Assembly (NCBI RefSeq): GCF_000226115.1
Contig: NC_016457.1
Coordinates: 7,936,001 to 8,000,000 of the forward strand
Length of the DNA: 64,000 bases
Direction of reading: 5' to 3'
Source of the DNA: Thermothielavioides terrestris NRRL 8126
Lineage: Eukaryota > Ascomycota > Sordariomycetes > Sordariales > Chaetomiaceae
The notes under the pieces are model-generated. The model was given only the letters and a program-made list of their open reading frames with translations, made no database searches and had not been told where the DNA came from. A program made the position numbers and the translations under genes. Position 1 is the stretch's first letter; the number at the start of each line of letters is the position of its first letter. Shown piece after piece: positions 1 through 12,050 of the stretch.

Positions 1-2693
1 AAGACGTGCAGGCGGGGGATGATGTCTTCCTGCTGAGCTGGGGTCATGTTCCGGAACTCGGGACCTTCGAGAACGACGCTGTTGGGCTGGAGGATCCCGC
101 AGTCTCGAGCGATAGCTTCGGCCGTCAGCCGGTTGTCTCCGGTAACCATGCGGACCACGACACCAGCTTTTTGGCAAAGTTTCACGGCCTCGCGCACACC
201 AGGACGCAAGGGGTCCTTGATGCCAACCATGCCGATAAAGATCATGTTCCGGCAGATGTCCTCGAAGACAATCTCGTCCTTCTCCGCATCGATACGGCGC
301 GAGACTCGGGGCGGCCACCGGTCGAAGTCGCGATAGATCAGTCCAATTGTGCGCAGCGAGTTCCGTGCATAAATCTCAATCAGCTTCTTGATGGTGTGAC
401 GGTTGTCCTCGGTAAGGGTGGCAGACGCCAGGCCGGAGGAGGGATCGCGCAGGATCTGGGTGCATTTCTCCAGCATGATCTCGGACGCTCCCTTGACATA
501 CAGGCGCGCCTTGCCATTTTCCAGTTGGACGGCGACGCCCATACACTTGCGTCCAGAGTCGAAGGGGATCAAGTGCAGGATCTTTGCGTTGGCTCTCTCC
601 TCGCTGACGGGACCCATGGCCAGGTGTTGCCGTGCCAGAGTGAGCAGCGCAGTTTCCGTCTTGGAGCCGACGAATGTTTGCTCCCCGTTATTTTCACCCT
701 CAAATGCCGTTGAATTCAACGCGATGGACTTCAGCACCAGGCCCTTCACCTCAGCGCTGAGTGTCGAGGCCAGTTCCTGAAACGTCACGTCCTTGTCCGA
801 AGGCCCCTGATCCTCTGGCGCGGCTGTGGCGCCGAACCGGTGGGTGGTGCCGATCGTGCCCGCCACCACTTGCATCTTATTCTGGGTCAGAGTACCGGTC
901 TTGTCCGAACAGATGGTCGTCGCATTGCCCATGACTTCGCAGGCCTTCAGGTGCCGCACCAGGTTGTTGTCCTTGATCATCCGTGTCGTGGCGAAGGCGA
1001 GCGCAAGCGTGACAGCGAGCGGAAGGCCTTCGGGGATAGCAACCACCACGATGGTGACGACGACAATGAAGATCTCGATGAAGCGCTGTCCTTTCTCCGC
1101 GGGCGTGTAGCTCGAGTACTGACGCGGGAGCCGAACGAGGAAGATGATGAAGAGGACGAGGAAGAGAAGCAGGGCGACGGCGCCACCAAGCTTCGCGATG
1201 AATTCGGCAATGACATTCAGCTTGGACTGCAGCGGGGTGATTTCGGGGTCCTCGTTCAGGGACATCATGGTCTTGCCGTAGCTCGAGTGCACGCCGGTCG
1301 AGGTGACCAGGAAAGTCCCTGCACCCTCCATGACACGGGAACCGGATTGGATGAAGGGATCCATCTTCTTGAGGTTCTCGTGGTTTTCGATGGCCGCAAA
1401 GACCTCGTCCGCGGGCTTCTTGCGGATGATGTCCGACTCGCCGGTCGCCTGAGACTCGTCGCACTTGACGCTGAAGCCCTGGATGAGGATACCATCAACG
1501 GGGACCATGTCGCCAGGCTCGAGCAGCAGCACATCACCAGCCAGAATATCGAAGACCGACATCTCAACCGTCTTCCCCGACCGGATCGCCTTGACCAGCC
1601 GATCCTGCTTCTTCTTGTTCAGCTTGGCGAACTGTCGCTCCTTCTGGTAATCGTTGAGAGACCCGACCAAAACCACAATCGCGATGGCCACGACGATGGC
1701 CACTCCTTCGACCCATTCGACGGCCGGGTTGCTGGGGTCGTGTTCCTGGCCAAATGTCTGGTAAAGGCCGACGGCAAGGGAGACGACGGCAGCGATGGAC
1801 AACAGGATCAGCACCTTGTCGTTATATGTGATCCACATGAGCTGGAGAAGGCTCTTTCCCTTCTTCTCGGGCAACCTATTATCCCCAAAGACGCGTTTTC
1901 TGGAGGAAAAGGCGTCGTTCGCCGAGTCGCGCCTTGTTGGACCCGCCGTAGGACTATCGGGTGCGACAATGCCAAGGCCTTCCGTCAGGGCCTTGTCCGA
2001 GGCGCGAGAGGTGGCGTCCTCGAAGGAAACGGAACCATGCAGGGCGGTTTCGTCCACGCTCAAGCCCGTGTGTCGGTTGGTTCGCAACCCCTTTTCGATC
2101 CCAGCGAGGCCGCCAAGCTTGTAAAAGGCCGATAGGCTTTTGGGGTCGAACATCTTGCTCAGCATGCCCGGGCTGAAGGCGAACGGGTTGTCCTCGACCT
2201 TGAAATCCGCTTCCCTCCCTTGATCCGGCTTGAGGGCATTCGGATCGTTCATGACTTGATCATTGTCCGACCGGGCGCTGGACGCAAGACCGCTCTTCTC
2301 GCCGGAAGATGAGGCAGCCACCACGGTGTCTCCTTGGGAGGACGTTATGGAGCGGGCGTCGTCTGTCGAGTTAAGCGAGTTCTGGCGCGAGCGCTGCGTG
2401 TTGGGCACGGCGAGGAAGCCCTGGCTGGGACCGCGGAACGAGAGAGGGTGCGAGACATTGTGCGGACTGGTCGGCCGGCTGTCCTTGGATTCAGAGGTTC
2501 GGCCGGCTTGTCCTTCGGGTCCTGTTTGAGAAGGACTGCGCTTGTGGGAGCTTGATGGTGGGGGTTCCATGGGGCTTGCCATGGAGACCGGGGAACTGGA
2601 CACGGCAGGTGGGCCACTCTCGACATCCGGGGCCGCTGCAGAGCCGGGATTCACGGCGGTTGTGTCAATGGTGATGGTCGGACTGCCAGACAT
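1..2693 (-). CDS. PMC1: P-type (P2B) calcium-transporting ATPase, PMC1/NCA type, 3' end outside window
   Basis: Pumps Ca2+ out of the cytosol, in fungi mainly into the vacuole. The frame is open without introns from the ATG at 2693 to the window edge, about 897 codons. An N-terminal Ser/Pro-rich region of about 250 residues precedes the first membrane segments. Visible signatures: actuator TGES near residue 418, PEGLP in TM4 near 552, the phosphorylation loop CSDKTGTLT with Asp near 597, the nucleotide-binding KGAS near 733, and MVTGDN near 849. The missing part should hold the hinge, TM5-TM10 and any C-terminal tail. The family is certain; which fungal paralogue (PMC1, NCA-2 or NCA-3 type) is inferred. 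Several long open frames on the opposite strand here are shadows. Confidence 0.93.
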   Translation of the reverse strand, partial: MSGSPTITIDTTAVNPGSAAAPDVESGPPAVSSSPVSMASPMEPPPSSSHKRSPSQTGPEGQAGRTSESKDSRPTSPHNVSHPLSFRGPSQGFLAVPNTQRSRQNSLNSTDDARSITSSQGDTVVAASSSGEKSGLASSARSDNDQVMNDPNALKPDQGREADFKVEDNPFAFSPGMLSKMFDPKSLSAFYKLGGLAGIEKGLRTNRHTGLSVDETALHGSVSFEDATSRASDKALTEGLGIVAPDSPTAGPTRRDSANDAFSSRKRVFGDNRLPEKKGKSLLQLMWITYNDKVLILLSIAAVVSLAVGLYQTFGQEHDPSNPAVEWVEGVAIVVAIAIVVLVGSLNDYQKERQFAKLNKKKQDRLVKAIRSGKTVEMSVFDILAGDVLLLEPGDMVPVDGILIQGFSVKCDESQATGESDIIRKKPADEVFAAIENHENLKKMDPFIQSGSRVMEGAGTFLVTSTGVHSSYGKTMMSLNEDPEITPLQSKLNVIAEFIAKLGGAVALLLFLVLFIIFLVRLPRQYSSYTPAEKGQRFIEIFIVVVTIVVVAIPEGLPLAVTLALAFATTRMIKDNNLVRHLKACEVMGNATTICSDKTGTLTQNKMQVVAGTIGTTHRFGATAAPEDQGPSDKDVTFQELASTLSAEVKGLVLKSIALNSTAFEGENNGEQTFVGSKTETALLTLARQHLAMGPVSEERANAKILHLIPFDSGRKCMGVAVQLENGKARLYVKGASEIMLEKCTQILRDPSSGLASATLTEDNRHTIKKLIEIYARNSLRTIGLIYRDFDRWPPRVSRRIDAEKDEIVFEDICRNMIFIGMVGIKDPLRPGVREAVKLCQKAGVVVRMVTGDNRLTAEAIARDCGILQPNSVVLEGPEFRNMTPAQQEDIIPRLHV

Positions 2694-5600
2694 GGTCAGC
2701 GTTCAGTTAGCAGCAGCGACCGCAAAAATAATACGTGCAACAGGGCCAGCAGCAGCAGCGGTGGGGGCCAGGGAGGTTACATACGCTCTCTGCCTGCGAG
2801 CGGGAGGCGAGCCGCCATCGGCAGGGTCCATGTCGGATCCGGCCATTGCAGCTGGGGAGGGGAGCCGCGGACGTCAGCGACGCGGCGCAGCCCTCGGAGG
2901 CGAGGGGGCAGTGAGCAACGCTGTGCGGGCGACCTCACGCGTGGCAAGGCGTGTTGGCAGTGGATTCCACAGGTCGAAGCAGGCAGGTGAGCACAGTCGC
3001 GCTCCTTGTATGGGTTTTCTGCCTTGTCCAGCCACCCAACGGTTGGCTCAGCGCTGACACGATCCCGAGTGCATTGGGCTGCCCAGTCTTGCTGTGCGGC
3101 CGAGAATCGAAAAACTGGCGATTCAACCGAGGGTGAAGAGTGCGTCGAAAATGAAGGCACAGGTCAGGTAGGGAGTGGATGCCTTTCAAATGCACAGTCA
3201 GGTGCTGTAATGGGCCGGCAGAAGCAGAATGGGCAAAAAGTGCAGCTTCGGGAAGTGATGGAGCAGGAATGCAGCAGGTTTGGGATGCGTGCTGCTGCTG
3301 CAAGGGAGCGTACTAAGACTGGTCTCCGCCAAGTCGCATCACTGCCATCTGTGACACTCGCAATGATGAATCGAAGCAGCGCCAAACCAGGCAGAGCAAG
3401 CCAGAGGAGGAGCTCTCCCGGAGAGAAACAGGCAATGATGATGGTCGGGGGCAATGGTTAATTCGCCAAGCAGCGCGAGTGTGAACGCCCCTGTTGTTTT
3501 CTCATGCTTTTTTGGGCGGCCCCAGCCTGCCAAGATAACCGGGCGAGGCTGTGCAACGCCAAGCCAATCAGAGCAGGACCGGGATTTCTTATCCTGGAAC
3601 GTGGCCCGCTGCACAAGGTGCGGGAGCTCTCCGCCAATCCTGGTCTCGTTCCAGAAACTGCAGTAGTGTATTCCGTACACTCTAACTAACTGATGTACAC
3701 AACAAACAAAAGTCCCTCACTCTCTCACAAGCTGGTAGAGAGGTCGCCTTCATCAGATCCCCCGGGCCGCCTGTGGACAGCTCCGGCCATTATTGTACAC
3801 CTCTTGGCACTAGTATAGCAGAAGCCATTTGGCCAATGCCGCCCAGGTGTGTAGATGTACTTCCGAACTCCATTTCTTGACATGAAGTAGCGCCAGGTGA
3901 GCAGGGCGGAACCTCTGTGTAATCTGTACTGTGTAATTACATAAGTCGATCTGGATCCCTGTCGATATCCACTCGCTTGAATTGCTGGGCCGCAATGCCA
4001 CAGGTGCCGCTGGAGATCTGTTTGAGCGCTTACTTCTTGGCACAGTGTCCGGGTGCCTCACAACGATCTCGCAAGCAGCATCGCCAGATTCAACGCAACG
4101 TGGATATCTGGAGAAGATACGCAACAGCCAGGTCTGAGAAGCTGCTCGCTGCTCAAATTCACTGCAGCCTCAAGAATTTAAGTGTACTGTGCCGTGCTCC
4201 AGTTCCACACAGGCTCTGGGCCTGTCTGGGTCCTCTCCATCTCAAATTCACAATCTTCAATACGGATGCGTTCTGGACCTGCGGGTCAGGTTGTTACTAC
4301 CTGCCGTATCGGTTAGTTGTCAAACAGATAGGGAAATTGGCGGAAATGGGTCGGTATTAGTGTAAAACCTCGAGGGTGGGCATCTCACGTTACGGATACT
4401 TCCGTCATCTAGCAATACTGTAGACCATAAGCAAGCAATCATGTGCCGACAAGTTCGTCACCTAGGATCATGCTTCTGGACATCAACACAAGAGACATGC
4501 CGACACAGTATACACTATCATTTCTAGCCTTGAGCTTCGATGACGTTGCTCATCAACTGTTGTGCCAAACAGCGCCTCATGACACCCAGCGCGGAGGACG
4601 GAGTACGAAATCTTGTGTCCGCGGTACCTTAGGTATGTCAAGCGCAGTGATCAAGACAGCCATCACACACATACAATACACCGTATACCACAGCAGGTAC
4701 TCGAGCTCGCAGCCGTCGCTGTTCACTGTACATATGAATACCTTCCACACGGATACAAAAAAGCGGCACGGGAGATCTGGCATGAGACGGGATAGTTCAG
4801 GCGCGTAAATGGGGCGCAGCATAGGTATGACAGACCTGTTCGGTTGGTTTTGCCGCTCGGTGCAGGTGGTTTTGCCGCTGCGCTCGGCCGTCCAAAGTCT
4901 TGGCTCGTCGGTTCGTCCAAGGATCTCGACGTTTCAAGCGCTTTGTGGAGGACCTTGATCGCCTCCCATTGATTGGTTCTGCATTCCTCAACATTTTGGA
5001 GCAATGCCGCTTGCGCAGCAGCTTGTTCGGAGGCTCGGACGGCAAGTCCCAAGCCTGGAGATTCGGGAAGATGGAACATCGCTTCGCCGCCGCCGAGACG
5101 CATGCGACTCACATCCGTACTCCCTTCCGATTCCCAGCGCATATGCCGTGTTTCGTCCAGCACGCCGGCTCTCGGCCACGTTGAACCGGCGAAACGCCGC
5201 CTCAGAGCGCTCCGGTGGCTGAGCTTACTGCCAATGTCCGATAGCCGCCAAACAGAAAGAGGAGATCCCGTGCAGCAAAAGTAGCGTGACTGCTCTCGAA
5301 ATGCTGTGTATGATGCCATTCGTTGTTCCGCCTCTCCCGATCCACCATCTTGAGGTCGGTGCTCCAACATCAGGAGCCAAGTGGCCCTTCTATGTTGACT
5401 ACGTCGCCCAGGATATCACAACATACAGGACTCTCTGCAACCAGTTTGGTCTAGGCTGATTCCGCCTTTGCCGATGGCGAGGCGGAGTGGTGTTACGTGC
5501 CTAAGCCTTCCGGCAGGCTTGGAACAACTGCCTTTTGCCGCAAGGGGGGTTCGGCAGGTTTCAAGATCCAACCGAGATATCTCTACTTCTGTACTTGTCA

Positions 5601-6803
5601 GGCATTCTTTGCTCTGACATGGCACTGCTTTGCGCGCGAGTAAGGTTGGCTCGCAGCCCAGTCAGCACGATGTCCCGTCGGTCTCCCCACTTCCAGAAAC
5701 GGCAGGTCACCAGCGTGCAAGACGGAGGAGGGCAAGAGGATCATGAGGTGTCCCAGCGCATCATTCTCTGGCCATTTCTCCATCAGGTCTCATGTTTGAA
5801 TATGCACCACGAGACCTGCTATCAGAAGTCGTCTTCCGCTAATCAGTCGCGGGAGATGAGCCATGCCAGCCTGGGCCGGTTTACCAAAACAAAAGGTTTA
5901 CCAAAACAAAAGGGGGGGCCGGTGAGGGGGGGCTCTGTTAGGGCGCCACATCTCGACTGTTGCGGCGGGGTCAAGTCCAGAGCAGGAGGACTCTGAAGAT
6001 TCAAAGTTTCCCGAGGTCGAATGAAAAGAAAACACAAATTCTTTGTCAACCCCTCTCCTCGGTTGCGTATCCTTCCACTTCCCCGCTGCCGAGTGAGGCA
6101 GTGCAGAACGCATTCCATTGCGGATGCCTCGGGTCCAATTCTCCGGGCAGCATTGTATCTTGGCGCCAGACTTGTGGCACCGGATTTGTCTTATACCAAG
6201 ACTGCGTGAAACTGTTAATCCAGCAATGACAGTGCATGGAATGACCCACGGGTCTATGCTATGAACGGCGCAATATTTGATAACGTTGAGTCGCTTGAAA
6301 GAATGACGGCGAGTTCTTGGGATGGACCGTTCCCAAGACATTGGCAAGAGGGCAGTGCTCCGGAGAGGAGAGTCGAGACCGAATCTGCCCTTCCCAAGGC
6401 TGAAGCTCGAGAGATCGTCTGCCACGTTGGCCGGCCACCGTTTCTCTCCGCCATGCCGCGGGTGGCAGCCCGCTTGGCTGGAGACCGAGTCTTACGGACG
6501 GTGACCAAGACTCTCTTTATCACACGGAACCGTCGGTATGCGTGCTCAACAGACCCAACTTCTTGAGACACCCCAATCCGGAAGTCCGATTCCATCATAG
6601 CATCTAAGCCTCCTTCCCAATATCCTATGCGTAAGCCGGGCGGTTGGATTTTCCTTCCGTGCAACGCAGCACAAAATTCGACTCGAATCACACAATAGGC
6701 TACTTCACGGGTCTCATGCAACCAAAGCCAAGCAGCCCGAAGGCTTGATATCAACCAACTCTGCATGCAACCCCGCCCCCCCTCCTCCCCCTTCCGCCCC
6801 CTA
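2694..6803. other. 4.1 kb intergenic region, no supported gene
   Basis: Lies between the start of the Ca2+-ATPase and the 3' end of the SurE-TTL gene. Only short, overlapping open frames on both strands are present, with no recognisable domain and no convincing exon chain. A GTATTCCGTAC motif sits at 3668-3678. No tRNA or 5S-like sequence was seen by eye. The part just above 2693 should contain the ATPase promoter and 5' UTR. Confidence 0.6.
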
Positions 6804-9742
6804 TCACCACTTCCTCCCCAAATCCACCTCCCGGACCAACACCATCCCATCATCCCCCGCAGTAGCACCAGCACCAGCAGTAGCACCAGCAGCACCACCC
6901 CCTGCTGCCGCCGCCCCACCACCGCCCAGAACGAACGGCCTCACCGCCCTATTCACCACGCCCCTCCAGAAGCCGCGGACGACCTCGGCGGCGGGGCCGG
7001 CGCCGGTCTGCCGGAAGTCCGGAAACGCGTTGACCTCAAGCAGCCACGCGTTGCCGGCGGCGTCGAGCAGGAAGTCGAGGCCGAAGACCTCGAAGGCGTG
7101 GGCGAGCGGGCGGAAGTGCGCAGGCATGGCGCGGGCGGCGGCCTCGAAGAGGTCGCCTGTCACGGCGTAGATCTGGGCCGGCACGGAGGCGGCGAGGTGC
7201 GGCGGCAGCGGGAGGGCGCGGAGGGTGTGCACTAGGTCTTGGGTTGCTGCTGTTGAAGAGGGGGAGGAGGAGGAGGAGGTTTGCAGGCAGGTGTTTGTGA
7301 GGTGCGCGTCGAGGTCGAGGTGGGACGCAGACGGGGCTTGGTAGGGCTTGGCGGCGAAGAGGGCCAGCATGTCGCTGTAGACGTAGACGGACAGGTTGCC
7401 GACGCAGAGGACGTAGACGCGGATGTGGAACTTGCGGTTGTTGAGCGCGGGGAGGAGCAAGGGGGGGTGGATGTAGGGTTGCGCGACGAAGTGGCGGAGA
7501 TGAGACGTCGTGATGGCGTCCTTGTCCGTGTCGTGGCCGCCTGTGCGGGCTCCGCCACGTTCCGCGTCGTCATCTTGGTCCTCCTCGTCTTCGCTCTCGG
7601 CCTCCCACCCGTCAAAGATATCCTGTAGCTGCTCCATCGTGCTGAACAGCCGGATGCCCTGGCCGCGGTCGCTCATGCTGGGCTTGAGGATCCACCACTC
7701 GGTGACATCTGGCGTCTTCTCGGCTGCTGTCGTTTCGCCTTGCTCCGCCACGCTCTCGGCGTCATTTCCACCGTCGCCGTGCTGCGCTGCCGCGTTCCTC
7801 TCCATGCTCTCCCGCAGGTCAAACGCCTCGACCAGGGCGTCGTCCAGGAACTCGGCATAATCCACCTCGAACGCCTCGCTGCGCTTTACGTGGGTTTTGA
7901 GGGCCGAGTCCGGGTGCTTCGCCACCCAGGCGTCCACGGTCGCCGACAGGAAGTGCTTCCGGATAAGCGCCTTGCGGATCATGTAACTGTTGATCAGACA
8001 CGTCTCGGGGTGGCTGGCGGCGTAGTCGAAGTCGAGGCTCTCGTAAGGCATGATCTGGAGGATTCTGGCCCCGGGCTCGGGGAAGAGCTCCGCCAGGGAG
8101 ATGTCCGGAGATGAAGAAGACCAGGTCGACGGTGGCTTGACGAGGGTGTAGCTCTCTGGTGGCAGCAGCGACCGCATGGCTGACATGATCAGAGGCTGCA
8201 CGTAGTCGTCGTCGTAATCGATCAGGGCGTGGACGAGAGGCCTCCCGGTTTCCCGGATGGGGAGAGTCTGAGCGGAGGATGTGGCTTCACCAGTGGTTGG
8301 TGGCTGCGGTACCACTCCAAAGGTCGAGCTCCGAGATTGACCCCTGGGAGAGAGAAGATGGTAAGAAAACGTCAGAGCTACAGACCCCAACCCTGGCAGG
8401 GTTGGCAACGGGGACGGAGGACCCGAGGAGCGGTCTCGTCTAATTCTAGATCGAAGCTCTATGCTCTATCTGATCATGATCGGTGTATCAGGACCATATC
8501 ACGCCGACCGTCATGCGCCAACCACTGCCCGGGCGAAGGGGCAGACTCCGGACTTACAAGCGCAGCTCCTTGCCATGCATATGGGTAGAAGCCTGGAAGA
8601 AGTTGGCCTTGAGCGGCGTGACACTGCAAAAAATAACAAGTCAGTGATCACTCTGACCATCTTACCGCAGCCCACCGCCAACACAAAACCTGCATCGTCA
8701 CTCACCTTGTATGCCCGACTTTAACCGCCCACCCGTCGTTTCCTGGCGGCGCCTCATCCACGCTCTTGTACACATCGGCAAAGCGCGGCGACCACTTGAA
8801 GTGCTTATGCGTATGGCACGCCAACTTGGCACCACCACCACTACTGCCGTCCACTGCTTCCTCCTCGAGCTCGCCCTCTTCCTCGCGGATGCGCTCCTCG
8901 TCCTCCTCCTCCCCGTCCACGCTCCCGTCCACCTCGGTAAAACAGCTGCCCGCGTCCCAATAATTCTGCAGCATGTTCGTGAACAGCACCTTGCCCTCCT
9001 CGAGCCCCTCCAGCAGCGGGATGTTCACGCTGTACAGGTCGACGCTGCCGTCGGCGGGCCAGTCGCGGACGAGGGCCTCGATGACGCGCACGCCCTGGCG
9101 GCTGGCCTTCTCGATGATGGCCGTGTCGTGGTTGCGCGAGAAGAAGGCGTAGCTCAGGGCGACGGCGCGGTGGCGGCACAGGGCGGCCTCGAGGGCGCCG
9201 CCCAGGGTGCCGCTGCTGAGCGCGAAGACGGCGGTCGTGTTGCGCCCGTAGTTGGGCCCGCTGACCACCAGGTCGACCGGCCCGCGGTCGCGGAAGAAGT
9301 GGTACAGCCCGATCTGCACGCACGACGCCGGCGTGCCGTCCACCAGGATCCACTCCTCCGTGCCCGGCCGCGTGCTGGGCCGCGTGTGCGTCGTGCCGTG
9401 GCGCGGCTGGCCGCTGTTAGGTTTCGCTTTCCCTTCCTGTTTTTGCGCTGCGGCCGAGACAGACGACGCTCCCGTTTTGGGTTCTGGGTGGCGCTGCTGC
9501 TCATCTTCGTCGTCTTCGTGCATCAGGCCCGCGGCGGGAGCTGTGGGTGGTGGCGGGCGGTAGTACAGCGGCTTGACGGTCTGGCCGATCATGTGCGCCT
9601 TGCCGATCCACGAGCGCTGCGTGTGCGGGAGGCAGACCGAGACGACGTGGCCGTGCGACTGCAGCTCCCTCACCAGAGAGTGCACGTAGGGAGACGAATG
9701 GGGCGACGGCGGCCCGTCATCGTTGACCACGAGAATATGCAT
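6804..9742 (-). CDS. PBY1: Pby1-like fusion: SurE-family phosphatase plus tubulin-tyrosine-ligase (TTL) domain
   Basis: Three exons, 9742-8706, 8623-8558 and 8343-6804, give 880 aa. Donors GTGAGT and GTAAGT and acceptors TTTTTTGCAG and TCTCTCCCAG keep phase, and exon 2 restores the SurE motif VTPLKANFF. Residues 1 to about 365 are SurE: start MHILVVNDDG with the metal-binding Asp pair, then SGPNYGRN and the SGT segment. The rest is an ATP-grasp TTL domain: EWWILKPSMSDRGQGI, the HIRVYVLC strand, and LEVNAFPDF near the end. The order matches yeast Pby1, a P-body-associated protein; P-body location is inferred from it. Long acidic and low-complexity inserts interrupt the TTL part. The C-terminus is Ala/Gly-rich. 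Confidence 0.9.
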
Positions 9743-10641
9743 TATGAAGTATTTGGTTGGGCGAGAGAAACGGTATTCGAGATCCAGTAGAAGTCGTATA
9801 GGTGCCAGGAGTTCGTGAAAAGGTTGACAGATGAAGTTGGGTTATGACAATGCGGTAGGAAGCGCGATAGTCATGATACGGTCTGGCCAAAATTCAGATG
9901 ACACAAACGTGCCCCTCTGTTGACATTTGAAATTCAGTTTCAATGCAGTTTCAACTCGCCAAGAAGATGCGGGGAATGGTGGGGTAGCTCGGGAACGAGA
10001 GGACGGAGCACTCCGTGAAGGGTACATGACGCCACTACACGAATGGATTGCTCTATGGAATACGCAAAGAGGTATTCCGTCCATTTGCCTCCTAGCAGAG
10101 GAGGTATTCGCCGAGCGTACCGTCAAGCATGGTACATCACATGTACGGCAGGTAATAATATCTTGCCCTACATCTAAAGCTGGTCACCGAGCTCTCTCGA
10201 GTCCTCCCAGGCCAGGGATCTGAATGTATTACTTTGCAGCTAGACGCCTGCTGCCATGGGCAATCTGTAAATGAGTACATACACATATTGACGCAACCCT
10301 CTAACCCTTCCGAGGTACCCGATTCTCCCTAGCTCTGAAAAGACACTCATGACATATCCGGTCCGGTCCAGTCCAACACCGTATCCCGCCGTTTGGCCCC
10401 CTGTATCAAAGCGACGAGGCAAGGCATGAAAGGAAGAACACGAAACCAAACATCGCGGGCAGCGAGCGGTCCGAAACGACCCCATCAGAATATCCATGCC
10501 CGCGATAAAACTCCAATATGCACCCCGAGCTGTGCCAGATGAAATCGATTCCGCCGAGCGACCTCGAGCTCCCGAGTCGAAGGCTGCCTAAACTGCCCAT
10601 GCTGCTGCTCTCCACCAAAGCGTACTCGGCGAGAGACTAAG
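9743..10641. other. intergenic region
   Basis: About 0.9 kb between two genes on the minus strand. It should hold the promoter of the SurE-TTL gene and the 3' flank of the next gene. An inverted repeat GGAATAC / GTATTCC with an 8-nt loop lies at 10057-10078, and CCTCC/GGAGG can pair just after it. No coding or RNA gene is supported. Confidence 0.6.
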
Positions 10642-12050
10642 TTAAGCCCTGGTGCGCTTGGATGCGGCTGCCGGAAGTTCATCACCTGACCGCTTATGGC
10701 CGGTGCTCTGAGCGCCGCTCTTGACCCGTCGCCAGCTGTCGAAGGGGCTGCGCTTTGCAGGTTTTTTGTCCTTCACCGGGGTGGAGTCGGTAGATCTCTT
10801 GCCTCCAAAACGCGTCGTGCGCGTGGTGGTCGGCGGAGAGGCGGGTGCGTGCCGCGGCGCCTTGGGCGTGTCAGGCGCCTCGTCGACCAGATCTGTCGGT
10901 GTTCCCGGTTGGTCCGCCTCCAAGTCCGCCAACACGTGGTCCTCAATGTCGGTCGCTGCCTCCTCGTCCTCGTTTCCGTTCTTGGCCTCGTCGGCCGGGG
11001 CTGTGGGGAAGAGCAGACGAGGTTTGACGGACGACCGGGTGAAGGGCCGTCGCGATGAGGACTCGACGACGCTCTCCAGACCGCCCTCGCCGTCCACGAG
11101 GCCCTCCCGGCTGGCCGGCTGTTCAGCGTCGCTGAACTTGCGGAACTGCTTTTTGCCCCGGCTACACAGGTTACTGTCAGTAAACGGTACCGCACCGAGT
11201 CAAGAAAGGAGCGCACATACAATACGATCAACATGCCATCGTCGCGACGGACGGCCTCTTCGATCGACACCTTGCCCTCGCCAGGAATGCTCACGTGGCG
11301 GGTGCTGCGGCGCCTCGGCGGTTCGGGAGGTGCTGTGTGTGGGCCAACGTAGAAGGGATTGTCGGGGCTGTGGTCGATTTCGGGGATGCGCTCGTGAGAA
11401 TCCGTGTAGATTTGAAAGGACGGCTGAGCAGTCGCCCCGGAGTAGAAACTGTCCGGGTTATGGGATTGAGTGCGCATCTTTCTCGGACTCGGCGCCGTGG
11501 CAGACTCGTCGTCGCTGTGGAAGAGGTTGCGCGCGACCGACTTGACGCTGGCCTTGACCTTCTCGTTGGGGGGCTTTTGAGGGGTCTTGGCTGGGGTGAT
11601 TAGCATCCCGGCTCCAGCCATGGCGCTTGTACGAGTAGCGCGCGACGCGGATTTGGTTGTAGGCACGGGCGACAGCCCCAGGGCGGTTGCAGCGATTGCA
11701 GTGCCTTCGGCGGTGAGAGTGCCCGAAACCCTGCGCGACGGGTCCGGCGGGGGCATGCGCTTCTTTTGTGGCGAGATGGCAGGCGTAGCCATGCTAGAGG
11801 TAAAGCGCTGTTTAGATGACTTGGGTGAACCGAGCGAGTTGTCGCGCTGGTCGGATGATCGATGAGGCGATGATGGCTGTGGTGACGGAGTTCGATTCGC
11901 CGCCCGTTGCGCGATGCGGGATGACTTGCGCGGGGAGTAAGGCTCGTAAGGATCAGAATACCCGTGTTGCGGCGCTGGAGGCGTTCGGATCCTTGTTGCC
12001 GGCCCGGGGGAAGGCGTTGATGGAGGGAATGACTCCGTCGCGCCCGCCAT
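10642..12050 (-). CDS. uncharacterised Ser/Pro-rich protein with many CDK consensus sites
   Basis: Two exons, 12050-11221 and 11161-10642, encode 449 aa. The intron has GTATGT and TGTGTAG, and joining gives the compact segment VFRGKKQFRKFSD. I do not recognise the family. Most of the protein is low complexity, but two short stretches look conserved-like: SHERIPEIDHSPDNPF and SIEEAVRRDDGMLIVFRGKK. Six full CDK consensus sites (S/T-P-x-K/R) are visible: SPRK twice, SPQK, TPAK, TPQK and TPVK. The basic C-terminus (KRSGDELPAAASKRTRA) could be a nuclear signal. An in-frame TTG lies upstream at 12065, but the ATG at 12050 is the first conventional start. It is divergent from DUO1 and shares a promoter with tandem ACGCGAAA boxes. 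A nuclear cell-cycle role is inference. Confidence 0.8.

Noticed and set aside
840..2135. 431-codon plus-strand open frame opposite the Ca2+-ATPase
   Set aside because: It is the antisense shadow of a clearly conserved P-type ATPase frame and has no domain of its own.
4723..5370. 215-codon minus-strand frame with a helical-looking middle
   Set aside because: It has a true ATG and some protein-like composition, but no recognised domain, no splice partners, and overlapping frames of similar length on both strands. It could be an orphan gene; transcript data would decide.
8711..9790. 359-codon plus-strand frame opposite the SurE exon
   Set aside because: Shadow of GC-rich coding DNA; the minus strand carries the SurE motifs.
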